Shown one piece after another: positions 16,914-25,681 of a DNA stretch of 64,000 bases. Each line of letters begins with the position of its first letter. Within the stretch, counting starts at the first letter, position 1. Under the pieces are notes generated by a model. It saw nothing but the letters and a program-made list of their open reading frames with translations. It did not search any database and was not told the DNA's origin. Both the position numbers and the translations under genes were made by a program. This DNA comes from Streptomyces sp. NBC_00239 (GTDB lineage: Bacteria > Actinomycetota > Actinomycetes > Streptomycetales > Streptomycetaceae), in the NCBI RefSeq assembly GCF_036194065.1, contig NZ_CP108095.1, positions 620,001-684,000 on the forward strand, written 5' to 3'.

Positions 16914-17720
16914 TCAGGCAGGCGTGCCGAAGTCCTGGGTCCACCAGGGGCCGCCGGCGGTGCTGACGCCGACGCCGATCTCGGTGAAGCGGCAGTTGAG
17001 GATGTTCTCGCGGTGGCCGGGGCTGTCCATCCAGGCGTCGACCACCGCGGCCGCGTCGGCCTGGCCCATCGCTATGTTCTCGCCGTACCCGGACCAGTCG
17101 TATCCGGCCGCCTCGATGCGGTCCCGCGGCTGGGAGCCGTCCGCGCCGGTGTGGGAGAAGTTCCCGGTGGCGGCCATGGTGTCGCTGTAGCGCTGGGCGG
17201 CTTCGGTCAGGTCCGAGTCCACGGTGAGGGCGCTGCAGCCCGCCGCCGCACGCTCGACGTTCACCAGGCGGACGACCTCCTGGGCCTGGCCGCCTCCCGC
17301 GGGCCGCGGGGCGGCGGGCTTCGGCGCCGCCGGCCTCCTGGTGGCGGACCTGGCTGCGGCGGCCGGCGACGGCCTGGCGGCGCGGGACGGGGTGGCCTTC
17401 GGAGTCTTCGCGGGGGTGGACGGGGGCTTCGTGGCCGACGGCGTGGGGGTGGCGGAGGCCGTCGGGGCGGCCGGAGCGGACGTCGCCGGTGCGGGAGCGG
17501 GAGCGGAGGACGAGGCGGCGAGGGCGGTCGCGCTCGGCGTACCGCCGTCGAGGGCGACGGTGGTACCTGCCGTGCCGGCCGGGGAGCCGGTCAGCTCGGC
17601 GCCCGCCACGAAGGCCGCAGCGAGAGCGAGGACTCCCGCGGCCGCCACGGCCACCTTGACGCGCGGGGGCCGGGGAGCACGGTGCCCGCCTCGGCTGCGG
17701 GCGGCGACACGGGGACTCAT
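16914..17720 (-). CDS. Secreted CAP-domain (SCP/PR1-like) protein
   Basis: The 268-residue protein has an N-terminal hydrophobic segment (VKVAVAAAGVLALAAAFVAG), then about 100 residues of Ala/Pro/Ser/Thr-rich linker and a C-terminal CAP domain starting near residue 145. Family motifs are visible: EVVRLVNVERAAAGCSAL, FSHTGADGSQPRDRI, YGENIAMGQ and WMDSPGHRENILNCRF. The function of bacterial CAP proteins is mostly unknown. They are exported or cell-wall associated, and some are proposed to bind lipids or act as proteases. The ATG at 17720 has GGAGG six bases upstream. Confidence 0.88.
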   Translation of the reverse strand: MSPRVAARSRGGHRAPRPPRVKVAVAAAGVLALAAAFVAGAELTGSPAGTAGTTVALDGGTPSATALAASSSAPAPAPATSAPAAPTASATPTPSATKPPSTPAKTPKATPSRAARPSPAAAARSATRRPAAPKPAAPRPAGGGQAQEVVRLVNVERAAAGCSALTVDSDLTEAAQRYSDTMAATGNFSHTGADGSQPRDRIEAAGYDWSGYGENIAMGQADAAAVVDAWMDSPGHRENILNCRFTEIGVGVSTAGGPWWTQDFGTPA

Positions 17721-18203
17721 CTCGGAACCTCCAGGGGTGGGCAGGGTCGGGCGCGGGCGGGCACGCACCCCCGGGAGGAGCGCAGCACCCTGGCGGACGA
17801 GCAGCACCCCGGCAGGAGCGCGGCGGAATGCGGCCCGCCGCCCGTCACGACCGGATCGTAGGCGGGCCACGGGCGCCGGAACACCGGCCGCGGGAACCGC
17901 ACAGGAGGTGGCGAGGCGCTCCTCGGGTTGCCGAAACCCCTTCAGGTCTCCCTCGGGGCACCGCTCGTGCCGTCCCGGCGCAGTCGCCCGGTCCCCCGCT
18001 CCCGGCCGGGCGGAGGCACCGCTTCCGTGCCGAAGCTCACACCGCGACGGCGGATGACCACGGCCCGCCGGCTCGGCCCCCACCCGGCCGCGGGCCGCGC
18101 TCCGGCCGCCGGCGGCCGGCCCGACTCGGGCGGCCCCGGGCAGGGCGAGAGGCCGTGGGGGGCCAGCGCGGTGGGCCCGTCGGCCGTCGGACACACTGAT
18201 GCC
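17721..18203. other. 483-base intergenic region between divergent genes
   Basis: This region separates the CAP gene (minus strand) from a small membrane-anchored protein gene (plus strand). It is almost uniformly G/C-rich. I see no convincing gene, repeat or operator in it; promoters for both flanking genes should lie here. Confidence 0.5.
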
Positions 18204-18761
18204 GTGCCCCGCCTCACGCGCTACCTCCTCATATGGCTGTCGTGCACCACGGCCAGCGTCACCGCGGTCATGCTCACCGTGTACTTCGTGATCGGCCTGA
18301 CCCGCCCGACACCGCCCTCCGCGCGGTCGGTCCAGGCGGTGTACCCCTCCCCGTCGGTGCTCGTGGGAGCCCCGGCCTCGGCCGTGGCGGACCCGCCGCG
18401 GACGCCGACCGCGTCCCCCGCCCGCCCTTCGGTGCAGGCGTCCCCGGCTCCGCGGACGCCTTCGCCCACGCCCAGCCGGCTGCCGGCCGCCACCACGCCC
18501 GCGCCCCGGCCGTCGCCGCAGTGCAGCGGCGGTCCGGGACTGCACACCGTCCCGTCGCAGGGCGGGAAGGTCACCGTCCAGTACGGGCGGACCCGCGTGT
18601 GCTTCGTCTCCGCGGTACCCGCCCCGGGATTCCGGACCGGTACGCAGCAGACCGGTCCGGACACCCTGGTGGTCGTCTTCACCAGCGACGACCACCGCTC
18701 GCAGATCACGGCGACCGTCGTGCCGACGGCGAGGGCCAGCGTCCGCGAAACCCGAGTGTGA
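18204..18761 (+). CDS. Hypothetical protein with one membrane anchor and a C-terminal Cys pair domain
   Basis: This 185-residue protein begins with GTG at 18204. Residues about 6-28 (YLLIWLSCTTASVTAVMLTV onward) form one membrane segment. A Pro/Ala/Thr-rich linker of about 75 residues follows, then an extracytoplasmic domain with two Cys (QCSGGPGLHTVPSQGG, then TRVCFVSAVPAPGF) that could form a disulfide. No family was recognised. It precedes the thiol-disulfide relay operon by about 340 bases on the same strand and could be a client of that relay, but this is only a positional guess. Confidence 0.65.
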   Translation: MPRLTRYLLIWLSCTTASVTAVMLTVYFVIGLTRPTPPSARSVQAVYPSPSVLVGAPASAVADPPRTPTASPARPSVQASPAPRTPSPTPSRLPAATTPAPRPSPQCSGGPGLHTVPSQGGKVTVQYGRTRVCFVSAVPAPGFRTGTQQTGPDTLVVVFTSDDHRSQITATVVPTARASVRETRV

Positions 18762-19099
18762 GCCGTTCCGGGCACACCCCCTGCGCTCCTCCTCCGGAGA
18801 AGCCCGGCCGCCGCGAGCCCTTCCGAACCGGCCCCTTCCGCCCGGTCCCCGCCCCGCCCCCACCCCGCACGACCTGCACGGCGATCCCTGACGGCCGCCA
18901 ACCTGAGCAGTTCCTTAAGCGTCCCTGAGGGGACCCGTCAGGACGGCTCCGGGGGCCCTGACGGCCCCTAGGCTCACGCTCGGTCAGAACGGATCTCTCC
19001 CTCCGGCGGGCATGCCGCCGGAAGGGCGTTCCGGCCCGCTCCGCACCGGCCGTCTCCAGGCCGCGGAGATCCCGTACCGACTCAAGGGGTTGATTCGCC
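18762..19099 (+). promoter_or_regulatory. Upstream region of the thiol-disulfide relay operon
   Basis: This 338-base region has no gene. It contains an 8-base inverted repeat, CCGTCAGG (18935-18942) and CCTGACGG (18957-18964), 136-165 bases before the lipoprotein start, which could be an operator or the end of the upstream transcript. The TTCCTTAAGC patch around 18911-18920 is the most A/T-rich part. Confidence 0.4.
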
Positions 19100-19927
19100 A
19101 TGGCCGCACACCGGCGCGCACGCACCTCCCGCATATCGGGCCTCGTCCGTTTCTCGGCCGTCTCCCTCACCGTCGCGACCGCTGCCCTGGCCACGGCCTG
19201 CGGCGGCTCCGACGCGAAGGGCGAGGACGCGCAGAGCCTTTCCGCCGCCACGGCCCCGGACGCGGCCGCCGCCCGGACCGGGGCCGCCGCCCTTCCCACG
19301 GCCGGCCGCGCCTCCGCGTCGGCCTCCGCCCCTGCGTCCGCGTCCGCCACGCCCTCCGCGTCTGCTTCCGCAGCGGTGGAGGCCGCCGTACCCGCGGCCC
19401 GGCCGGCCGCCTCCACGGCTCCCGCGACCGGCGGCAAGGACACCTCCGAGCCCGAGGCGGCACCGCGCCCCGCCGAACCGACCACGAAGCCGGTCGTCAC
19501 CCCCACGAAGACCGGCGGCGGTTCGGGGTCCGGCGACTCGGGCTTCACCACCGGATACCCGTCCGGCGGCGCCCGGCAGGCCGTCAAGGCGGCCGTCGCC
19601 GCGGCCAAGGCCGACGGGAAGAAGGTGCTCATCGACTTCGGCGCCAACTGGTGCGGCAACTGCAAGGCCGCGGACAAGGTCTTCGGCAGCAGCGCGGTGG
19701 GCAAGCAGCTCGACGCCTCCTACCACGTGGTCAAGGTCGACATCGGCAGCCAGAACTCCGACAACTTCGACCTGCTGCGCGGCTACTGCTCCGGCGAAGG
19801 CGCGTACAAGATGCCGGTGCTGGTCGTCCTGGACGGCAACGGCAGGGTCCTGACCGAGACGCATTCGACCGGCAACCCCAGCCTCACCGCCGACGGCCTG
19901 GGCGCGTTCCTGCGGCAGTGGGCCTGA
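19100..19927 (+). CDS. Thioredoxin-fold lipoprotein of the thiol-disulfide relay
   Basis: The 275-residue exported protein has a lipoprotein signal with lipobox ATAALATACGG (Cys near residue 34). A long Ala/Ser/Pro/Thr linker follows, then a thioredoxin-like domain from about residue 150. The redox motif is WCGNCK in LIDFGANWCGNCKAADKVFG, similar to the C-terminal gamma domain of DsbD or to thiol-disulfide oxidoreductases of cytochrome c maturation. It should act on the outer face of the membrane. Its stop overlaps the start of the next gene (TGATG), so the genes are coupled. Confidence 0.85.
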   Translation: MAAHRRARTSRISGLVRFSAVSLTVATAALATACGGSDAKGEDAQSLSAATAPDAAAARTGAAALPTAGRASASASAPASASATPSASASAAVEAAVPAARPAASTAPATGGKDTSEPEAAPRPAEPTTKPVVTPTKTGGGSGSGDSGFTTGYPSGGARQAVKAAVAAAKADGKKVLIDFGANWCGNCKAADKVFGSSAVGKQLDASYHVVKVDIGSQNSDNFDLLRGYCSGEGAYKMPVLVVLDGNGRVLTETHSTGNPSLTADGLGAFLRQWA

Positions 19928-20577
19928 TGGCCGCGCACCACCGGGCGCACCGCGGGGCGCACCACCGGAGGCGCCGCGGACCGGCCGCGGCCGCCCTGCT
20001 CCTCCTGTCCCTGGCGGCCGTGGGCTGCGGCGCAACCACCGGGGCTGCAACCACCGGGGCCGCGACGGCCGGGACCGAAGCCGACCCCCGTCCGGGCGAC
20101 GGCTCGGGCTCGAGCCCCAGCGTCGTCCCGGCAGCGCAGCGCCCGGCGGCCCCCCGCACCGCGGGCCGGGACCTCTCCGGCCGGGAGCTCGGGCTCGACG
20201 CGTACCGCGGCAAGGTCGTGGTGCTCAACGTGTGGGGCTCCTGGTGCGCCCCCTGCCGGGCCGAGGCCCGGGAGCTGGAGGCGCTGCGCGGCGCCCTCGC
20301 ACCGCGCGGCGTCCGGGTGCTGGGCATCAACGTCCGCGACCGCTCGACCGGGCCCGCCCGGCAGTTCGAGAAGACGTACGGCCTGCACTACGCGAGCATC
20401 CACGACCCCGCCGGGAAACTGCTCCTGGCCTACCCGCCGGCGCTGCTCAACCCGCAGGCCATCCCCTCGACCCTGGTCGTGGACCGGCGGGGCCGGATCG
20501 CCGCGGCCCTCTCCGGCCCGGTCACCCGGGCGCAGCTGGAGCCGCTGGTGGCCCGTGTCGCCGGGGAGCGGACATGA
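19927..20577 (+). CDS. TlpA/ResA-type thiol-disulfide oxidoreductase lipoprotein
   Basis: The 216-residue exported protein carries a lipoprotein signal (ALLLLSLAAVGCGA) and a TlpA/ResA fold with redox motif WCAPCR in VVLNVWGSWCAPCRAEARE. The cis-Pro loop follows in PQAIPSTLVVDRRGRI. Such proteins reduce apocytochrome c or other secreted thiols, taking electrons from a CcdA partner. It overlaps the preceding gene by one base and the ccdA-like gene by four bases (ATGA), showing tight translational coupling. Confidence 0.9.
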   Translation: MAAHHRAHRGAHHRRRRGPAAAALLLLSLAAVGCGATTGAATTGAATAGTEADPRPGDGSGSSPSVVPAAQRPAAPRTAGRDLSGRELGLDAYRGKVVVLNVWGSWCAPCRAEARELEALRGALAPRGVRVLGINVRDRSTGPARQFEKTYGLHYASIHDPAGKLLLAYPPALLNPQAIPSTLVVDRRGRIAAALSGPVTRAQLEPLVARVAGERT

Positions 20578-21356
20578 CCGGCCACGCGTGGCCGGCCCTC
20601 GCGGCGGGCCTGGACTCCGGCGCCGTGTCGGGCACCCTGCTGCTGGCCGTGCCGGTGGCCGTGGCCGCGGGCCTGGTGTCGTTCCTCTCTCCGTGCGTCC
20701 TGCCCCTGGTGCCGGGCTACCTCAGCTACGTCACCAGCCTGTCGGTGGCCGACCTCGCCGGGGCCGGGGGCGGGCGCCGGGGCCGGATGCTCGCCGGGGC
20801 CGCGCTGTTCGTCCTCGGCTTCAGCACCGTCCTGGTGTCCGGCGGCGCCCTGTTCGGGTACGTCGGACGGAACCTGATCGCCCACCAGGACACGATCTCG
20901 CTGGTGCTCGGGCTGTTCACCGTGGCCATGGGCCTGGCCTTCGCGGGGTGGCTGCCCGGCTTCACCCAGCGTGAGCTGCGCAGCCGGCACCGGCCCGCCT
21001 TCGGGCTGCTGGGCGCCCCGCTGCTGGGCCTCGTGTTCGGCGTGGGCTGGACCCCGTGCATCGGGCCGACCCTGGCCGCCGTGCAGGCGCTGGCCTGGAA
21101 CGAGGCGAGCGCCGGACGGGGCGCCCTGCTGATGGTCTGCTACTGCGTCGGGCTCGGTGCTCCGTTCCTGCTCACCGCCCTCGCGTTCCGGCGGGCGCTG
21201 GGCGCGTTCCGCTGGGTCCGCAGCCACCACCGCGCCGTCATGCGGGCCGGCGGCGCCCTGCTGGTGCTGGTGGGGATCCTGCTGGCGACCGGACTGTGGT
21301 CCGACCTGGTGTACGCCCTCCAGCTGCGGCTCGCCGACACGGGCCCGGCGCTGTGA
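20574..21356 (+). CDS. CcdA-like transmembrane thiol-disulfide electron carrier
   Basis: This 260-residue polytopic protein matches the CcdA/DsbD-beta family. It has a conserved Cys-Pro in FLSPCVLPLVPGYLSYV near the N-terminus and the partner Cys in GVGWTPCIGPTLAAV in the second half. Hydrophobic segments are consistent with six transmembrane helices. It carries reducing equivalents from cytoplasmic thioredoxin to extracytoplasmic thioredoxin-fold partners, here the two lipoproteins encoded immediately upstream. Confidence 0.92.
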   Translation: MTGHAWPALAAGLDSGAVSGTLLLAVPVAVAAGLVSFLSPCVLPLVPGYLSYVTSLSVADLAGAGGGRRGRMLAGAALFVLGFSTVLVSGGALFGYVGRNLIAHQDTISLVLGLFTVAMGLAFAGWLPGFTQRELRSRHRPAFGLLGAPLLGLVFGVGWTPCIGPTLAAVQALAWNEASAGRGALLMVCYCVGLGAPFLLTALAFRRALGAFRWVRSHHRAVMRAGGALLVLVGILLATGLWSDLVYALQLRLADTGPAL

Positions 21357-21472
21357 GCCGTGAGCCGAGCGCTGTGAACCCGGCGCCGCCGACCGCTCGC
21401 CAAGGAACGGCGCCCCCGCGCCCGCGCACCACCCGAGCATCACACCGTACGAAAGAAGGACGACAGCACACC

Positions 21473-22093
21473 ATGAGACGACACGCACCCGAGGGGCTCC
21501 CGGCCGCCGCGGTCGGCCGCACGAGCAGACGCCGGACCGCCCGGGCCGCCCGGACCCGCCGGGCCTGGGCCGCGGCCGCGCTGCTGGCGGTCACCGCGGT
21601 CACCGGCTGCGGGGAGGAGCCGGATCCGGAGCCGCAGCGCGCCGCCGCGGTCACGCAGTTCAACGAGAACGGTGTCACCGTCCGGCTGACCGTCTCCGAC
21701 TGGGAGTCCTCGGCGGGCACCGTGGTCGCCACCTTCACTCCCGACGAGGCCGGCTTCCACCTGTACCCCACCGATCTCCCCGCCCAGGGCGTCGAGGGGG
21801 TGGGCCGCCCCACCCGGGTCCGCCCCGCTGACTCCGTCGCCGCCGCGGGGAAGCTGACCGTGGACGCACCCGTCAAGACGATCAAGGTGCCCGGTGTGAA
21901 CGGCGCCGTGCCGGTGTATCCCGACGGACCCGTGACGGCCACGCTGCCGGTCCGGGCGACCGCGTCGGGCCGGGCGGAACTGCTGGTCAGCTATGCGAGC
22001 TGTAGTGCGACGGAGGGGTGTACGATCCCCGTGGCCGACCGGGTCGTGACCGTCCACACCACCGCGGACCACCTGTCCTTCACCACCGGCTGA
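21473..22093 (+). CDS. Lipoprotein resembling the DsbD N-terminal alpha domain
   Basis: The 206-residue exported protein has a lipobox in LLAVTAVTGCGEE (Cys near residue 43) and an all-beta domain. Its C-terminal part, LLVSYASCSATEGCTIPVAD, resembles the Cys-containing loop of the DsbD alpha domain (pattern V-x-Y-x-x-C-x4-G-C). The DsbD alpha domain receives electrons from the gamma thioredoxin domain and passes them to clients. The position, directly after the ccdA-like gene, supports this reading. The similarity is judged by eye. Confidence 0.6.
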   Translation: MRRHAPEGLPAAAVGRTSRRRTARAARTRRAWAAAALLAVTAVTGCGEEPDPEPQRAAAVTQFNENGVTVRLTVSDWESSAGTVVATFTPDEAGFHLYPTDLPAQGVEGVGRPTRVRPADSVAAAGKLTVDAPVKTIKVPGVNGAVPVYPDGPVTATLPVRATASGRAELLVSYASCSATEGCTIPVADRVVTVHTTADHLSFTTG

Positions 22094-22303
22094 CGGTTCG
22101 TCGCCCACGGCCGGACGGTGGCGGCGGCCGGACGGTGGCGGCCGGCCGCGCCGCATCCCGTGCCGGACCCGGGGGGCTGCCCGCGGCACCCGCTGCTGCG
22201 CCGCCACCCCGCCCGTGCCGCCGCCGCGCGGCCGACCCCGTTGGAGCGCTGTTCCCGTGACCCGAGGGCCCCGAAGAGCCGGCGACGAACGCGGGGCGCC
22301 GCG

Positions 22304-23671
22304 GTGAGGCGTTCCCTGGCGGGGGTGGCCCTCGCGGTCACCTCGATGGTCGCCCTGTCGTTCCTCATCCCCCTGGGCCTGCTGGTGATGTCGCTCGCCC
22401 GCGAGCAGAGCGTCACCGCGGCCGAGCAGAGCGCCGCGGCGATGGCGCCGATCCTCACCCTCACCACCGACCCGGCCGAGCTGCGCGAGGCCGGCGCCGG
22501 CCTGCGGGCGGCCGAACACCTGGTCATCCACCTGCCGGACCGCCGTACCGTCGGAGGGCCCGGGCACGCGCCGCCCGACCTGCTGGGCCGGGCCTCGGGT
22601 GAACGCGAGTCCATCTCGCGGGACGTACCCGGCGGATGGATCTACCTGCAGCCGGTGGTCCTCCCCCAGGACCGCGTCGCGGTGGTGGAGAACTTCGTGC
22701 CCGACGACGACCTGACACGCGGCGTGTCCCTCTCCTGGAGCGTCATGGCCGGTCTCGCCGTCGTCCTGCTCGCGGGCTCCGTCCTCGTGGCGGACCGGCT
22801 GGGGTCCGCGGTGGTCACCGCCGCGAAGCGGCTGGCCGAGGCGTCGCGCCGACTCGGCGCGGGGAACCTGGACTCCCGGGTGCAGCCGAAGGGTCCGCCC
22901 GAGCTCAAGGAGGCCGGTACGGCGTTCAACACGATGGCCGACCGGATGTCCGACCTGCTCGCGGTGGAACGCGAACTGGTCGCCGACCTGTCCCACCGCC
23001 TCCGGACGCCGCTCACCGCGCTGCACCTGGCCGTGGAGCGGATCGCCCCGGGCCCCGAAACCGGCCGCATCCACGCGGCGGTCGCCGAGCTGGAGAAGGA
23101 ACTGGGCGCGATCATCGCCGAGGCCCGCACCCCGCTGGCCGTGGGTCCCATGGGGCGGGTGCTGCGCGGTGACGAGGCGCACGACGGGCCGCCCGGCGAC
23201 GCGGAGCGCTGCGAGCTCGCCGACGTCGTACGGACCCGGGCCGCGTTCTGGTCCGTGCTCGCCGGCCAGCAGGGGCGCCCCTGCGCGGTGCACGTCACCG
23301 ACGAGCCGACACCCGTCTGCCTCCCGGAATCGGACATCACCGCCGTCGTGGACGCGCTCGTGGGCAACGTCTTCCGCCACACCGCGTGGGGCGCGGCCCT
23401 GTCGATCTCGGTGAGCCGTACCGCGCACACCGTGGAACTGGCAGTCGACGACGCCGGCCCCGGCATCGCCGACCCGGACGGAGCCGTCGCCCGCGGCGGC
23501 AGTACGGGCTCCACCGGGCTCGGCCTGGACATCGCGCGCCGGGCCGCGCTCGCCGCGCGGGGCGGTGTCCGCATCACCCGCGGCCCGCTGGGCGGCGCCC
23601 ACGTCGCGGTGACCTTCGGCCTGTCCCCGGCGGCGCCCCGGGAGCGGCCGCGCTCGCGCCGTCGGCGGTGA
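22304..23671 (+). CDS. Sensor histidine kinase
   Basis: The approximately 455-residue kinase starts at GTG 22304. It has a first membrane segment (VALAVTSMVALSFLIPLGLL), an extracellular part of about 120 residues, a second membrane segment (VMAGLAVVLLAGSVLVADRL), a HAMP linker, the H-box DLSHRLRTPLTAL near residue 231 and an ATP-binding domain (DDAGPGIADP, then GLGLDIARRAALAA). No response regulator is adjacent. The regulator at 16.1 kb is a candidate partner. The last 98 bases overlap the 3' end of the convergent epimerase gene. Confidence 0.88.
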   Translation: MRRSLAGVALAVTSMVALSFLIPLGLLVMSLAREQSVTAAEQSAAAMAPILTLTTDPAELREAGAGLRAAEHLVIHLPDRRTVGGPGHAPPDLLGRASGERESISRDVPGGWIYLQPVVLPQDRVAVVENFVPDDDLTRGVSLSWSVMAGLAVVLLAGSVLVADRLGSAVVTAAKRLAEASRRLGAGNLDSRVQPKGPPELKEAGTAFNTMADRMSDLLAVERELVADLSHRLRTPLTALHLAVERIAPGPETGRIHAAVAELEKELGAIIAEARTPLAVGPMGRVLRGDEAHDGPPGDAERCELADVVRTRAAFWSVLAGQQGRPCAVHVTDEPTPVCLPESDITAVVDALVGNVFRHTAWGAALSISVSRTAHTVELAVDDAGPGIADPDGAVARGGSTGSTGLGLDIARRAALAARGGVRITRGPLGGAHVAVTFGLSPAAPRERPRSRRRR

Positions 23672-24581
23672 GGGTTTCGGCGACGGCGCCGGGGAGCCAG
23701 TCGGTGGTGTGCAGGAAGGAGAAGCCCAGTTCCTTCGCGCGGGCGTTGCTCATGGCGTAGTGGCGGTCGAAGGAGAACGCCGACGCCTCCTCGCCGGCTG
23801 GGACGGTCCGGTGGACGGCCTCCCGGCCGGCCTGTCCGGCGACGACCGCGGTGAATTGGACGACGTCGAGCGGGCCGTCGGAGCAGGCGTTGACCGGGCC
23901 GGTGAAGCGGGAGGTGGCCGCCCACAGCAGCAGGTCCGCCAGTTCCTCGTAGTGGATGAAGACCGTGGGCAGCGCGTCGGCGTGCACGGCGATCGCTTCG
24001 CCCCGGGCGATGCGCCCGGCGTAGTGCGCCAGTCGGCCGGTGAACTCCCGCGCGCCGCCGCCGAGCACGTGGGCGCTGCGCACACTGGCGAACGCGAACC
24101 CGCCGGCGCGGGCGAGGACCGCCTCCGCCTGGCGCTTGCCCTCGGCGTAATGCGCCTCCCGGTACGCGTCGTCGTGCCAGGGCAGGTCCAGGGCGACCGG
24201 CCAGGCGGCCGGGTCCACGTGGTCCTCCGGCACCGGCGTGCCCGGAGGGACGGCCGGGAGCGCGGCGGTCGCGGGGTCGTACACCTCGATCGTGGAGGTC
24301 ATGACGTAGCGCCCGGTGCGGCCGTCGAAGGCGCGGGCGGCGACGGCGGCCTGCACCGGGGTGTAGCAGACCTGGTCCACCACGACGTCGAAGGTGCGGG
24401 AGCCGAGGGCGGCCGTCAGGGCGGTCTCGTCGTTCCGGTCCACCACGAGGTGCTCCACGCCGGCGGGCGGCAGGCCGGAGCCGCGGTTGATCACGGTCAC
24501 CTCATGCCCCGCGCCGTGCAGGCGCTCCACCAGGAGCCTTCCGAAGTAGCGGCTACCGCCGATGACGCAGATCCTTTGCAT
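23574..24581 (-). CDS. NAD-dependent epimerase/dehydratase family protein
   Basis: The 335-residue protein begins with the nucleotide-binding ICVIGGSRYFGRLLVERL, of the type G-G-S-x-x-x-G found in atypical extended SDR proteins (isoflavone-reductase-like or CSP41-like). DVVVDQVCYTP and YVMTSTIEVYDP are further core strands. The ATG at 24581 is chosen; nine codons upstream to 24608 are not needed. The gene diverges from a LysR regulator 70 bases away, which may control it. Its Arg/Gly-rich C-terminal tail is encoded in the 98-base antisense overlap with the histidine kinase gene and is unlike the rest of the protein. Confidence 0.85.
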   Translation of the reverse strand: MQRICVIGGSRYFGRLLVERLHGAGHEVTVINRGSGLPPAGVEHLVVDRNDETALTAALGSRTFDVVVDQVCYTPVQAAVAARAFDGRTGRYVMTSTIEVYDPATAALPAVPPGTPVPEDHVDPAAWPVALDLPWHDDAYREAHYAEGKRQAEAVLARAGGFAFASVRSAHVLGGGAREFTGRLAHYAGRIARGEAIAVHADALPTVFIHYEELADLLLWAATSRFTGPVNACSDGPLDVVQFTAVVAGQAGREAVHRTVPAGEEASAFSFDRHYAMSNARAKELGFSFLHTTDWLPGAVAETLTADGASAAAPGAPPGTGRRSPRRGRRPAGRG

Positions 24582-24651
24582 GCCCCCATCCTGGGCACCT
24601 AGGGTCATCAGCAGAAGTCCCGACCTACTGGTTGCGTGTTAAGGAAAACTG

Positions 24652-25563
24652 TTGATCGATGTGCAGCGGCTCCGTGTCCTGCGAGCGGTGGCGGAGCACG
24701 GCAGCTTCAACCGGGCTGCCGCGGCGCTGCGTCTCACGCCCTCGGCCGTCTCCCAGCAGATGGCCGCCCTGGAGCGCAGCCTCGGCGCCCGGGTCGTCGC
24801 CCGCAGCACGCGCGGCGTCACCCTCACGGCGGCCGGGCGGATCATGGTCGGCGCCGCCGAGTCCGTCGCGGCGGAGCTCGAACACGCACGACAGCAGGTC
24901 GCCCGGCTCAGCACCGGCCGCACCCAACTCACCGTCGCCACCTTCACCAGCGGCGGCAGGCTCCTGCTGCCCGCCGCGCTCACCCGGCTCACGGCGGTCC
25001 ATCCCGGCACCGTGCTCCACATCAGAGAGGGCGAACCCGAGGACACCCTGCCACTCGTGCGCCAGGGCGCCGTGGACCTCGCCCTCGCCTACCACTTCGA
25101 CGGCCCGCTGCCCGCGGGGCCGGGCCCCGGCTCCAGCCTGGAGTGGACGCCGCTGCTGGAAGACCCCCTGCACGTCGTCCTGCCGCACCGGCACCGGTTC
25201 GCCGGCCGCGAGGAACTCGACCTCACGGAGCTGGCGGCCGAACCGTGGGTGCTCGGCTGCCTGAAGTCCGAGGCGTACCTGCGCCGCTACGCCGAGCGCG
25301 CCGGCTTCGATCCGGACGTGCGCGGGAGCACCACCGACTACTTCTTCGCCCGCTCGCTCGTCGCCGCGGGCATGGGAGTCTCCCTGGTCCCCTCCATCGC
25401 GCTCGCCCCGGAGATCCCGGGCCTGTGCACCGTCCCGATCAGGGCGCCGGGTCCGGTCCGGCACATCGGCGTCGCCGCCATCCCCCGCGCCGACCGCCCC
25501 CACGTCACCACACTCGTCCACACCCTCCGCGACCAGGCCGCGCGCCGGCACGAGGGGCGTTGA
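24652..25563 (+). CDS. LysR-family transcriptional regulator
   Basis: The 303-residue regulator has the LysR helix-turn-helix at the N-terminus (RLRVLRAVAEHGSFNRAAAA, then PSAVSQQMAALERSLGARVV). A periplasmic-binding-protein-like effector domain follows from about residue 90 (TRTQLTVATF-like start, DLALAYHFDGPL, GMGVSLVPSIALAPEIPG). It starts with TTG at 24652 behind AAGGA. It diverges from the epimerase gene, so the 70-base gap is the likely operator region for auto- and cross-regulation. Confidence 0.9.
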   Translation: MIDVQRLRVLRAVAEHGSFNRAAAALRLTPSAVSQQMAALERSLGARVVARSTRGVTLTAAGRIMVGAAESVAAELEHARQQVARLSTGRTQLTVATFTSGGRLLLPAALTRLTAVHPGTVLHIREGEPEDTLPLVRQGAVDLALAYHFDGPLPAGPGPGSSLEWTPLLEDPLHVVLPHRHRFAGREELDLTELAAEPWVLGCLKSEAYLRRYAERAGFDPDVRGSTTDYFFARSLVAAGMGVSLVPSIALAPEIPGLCTVPIRAPGPVRHIGVAAIPRADRPHVTTLVHTLRDQAARRHEGR

Positions 25564-25681
25564 TCCCGGGCGTTGATCCCGGGCATCGCCCGAGGCGGCG
25601 GGCTTCGTCGTCGGAGCGGGGCTTGGCAGACTCGGGGGGACCGTCCACGCCGCGCGCACGCGTGACCCGAGAAAGCAGCCG

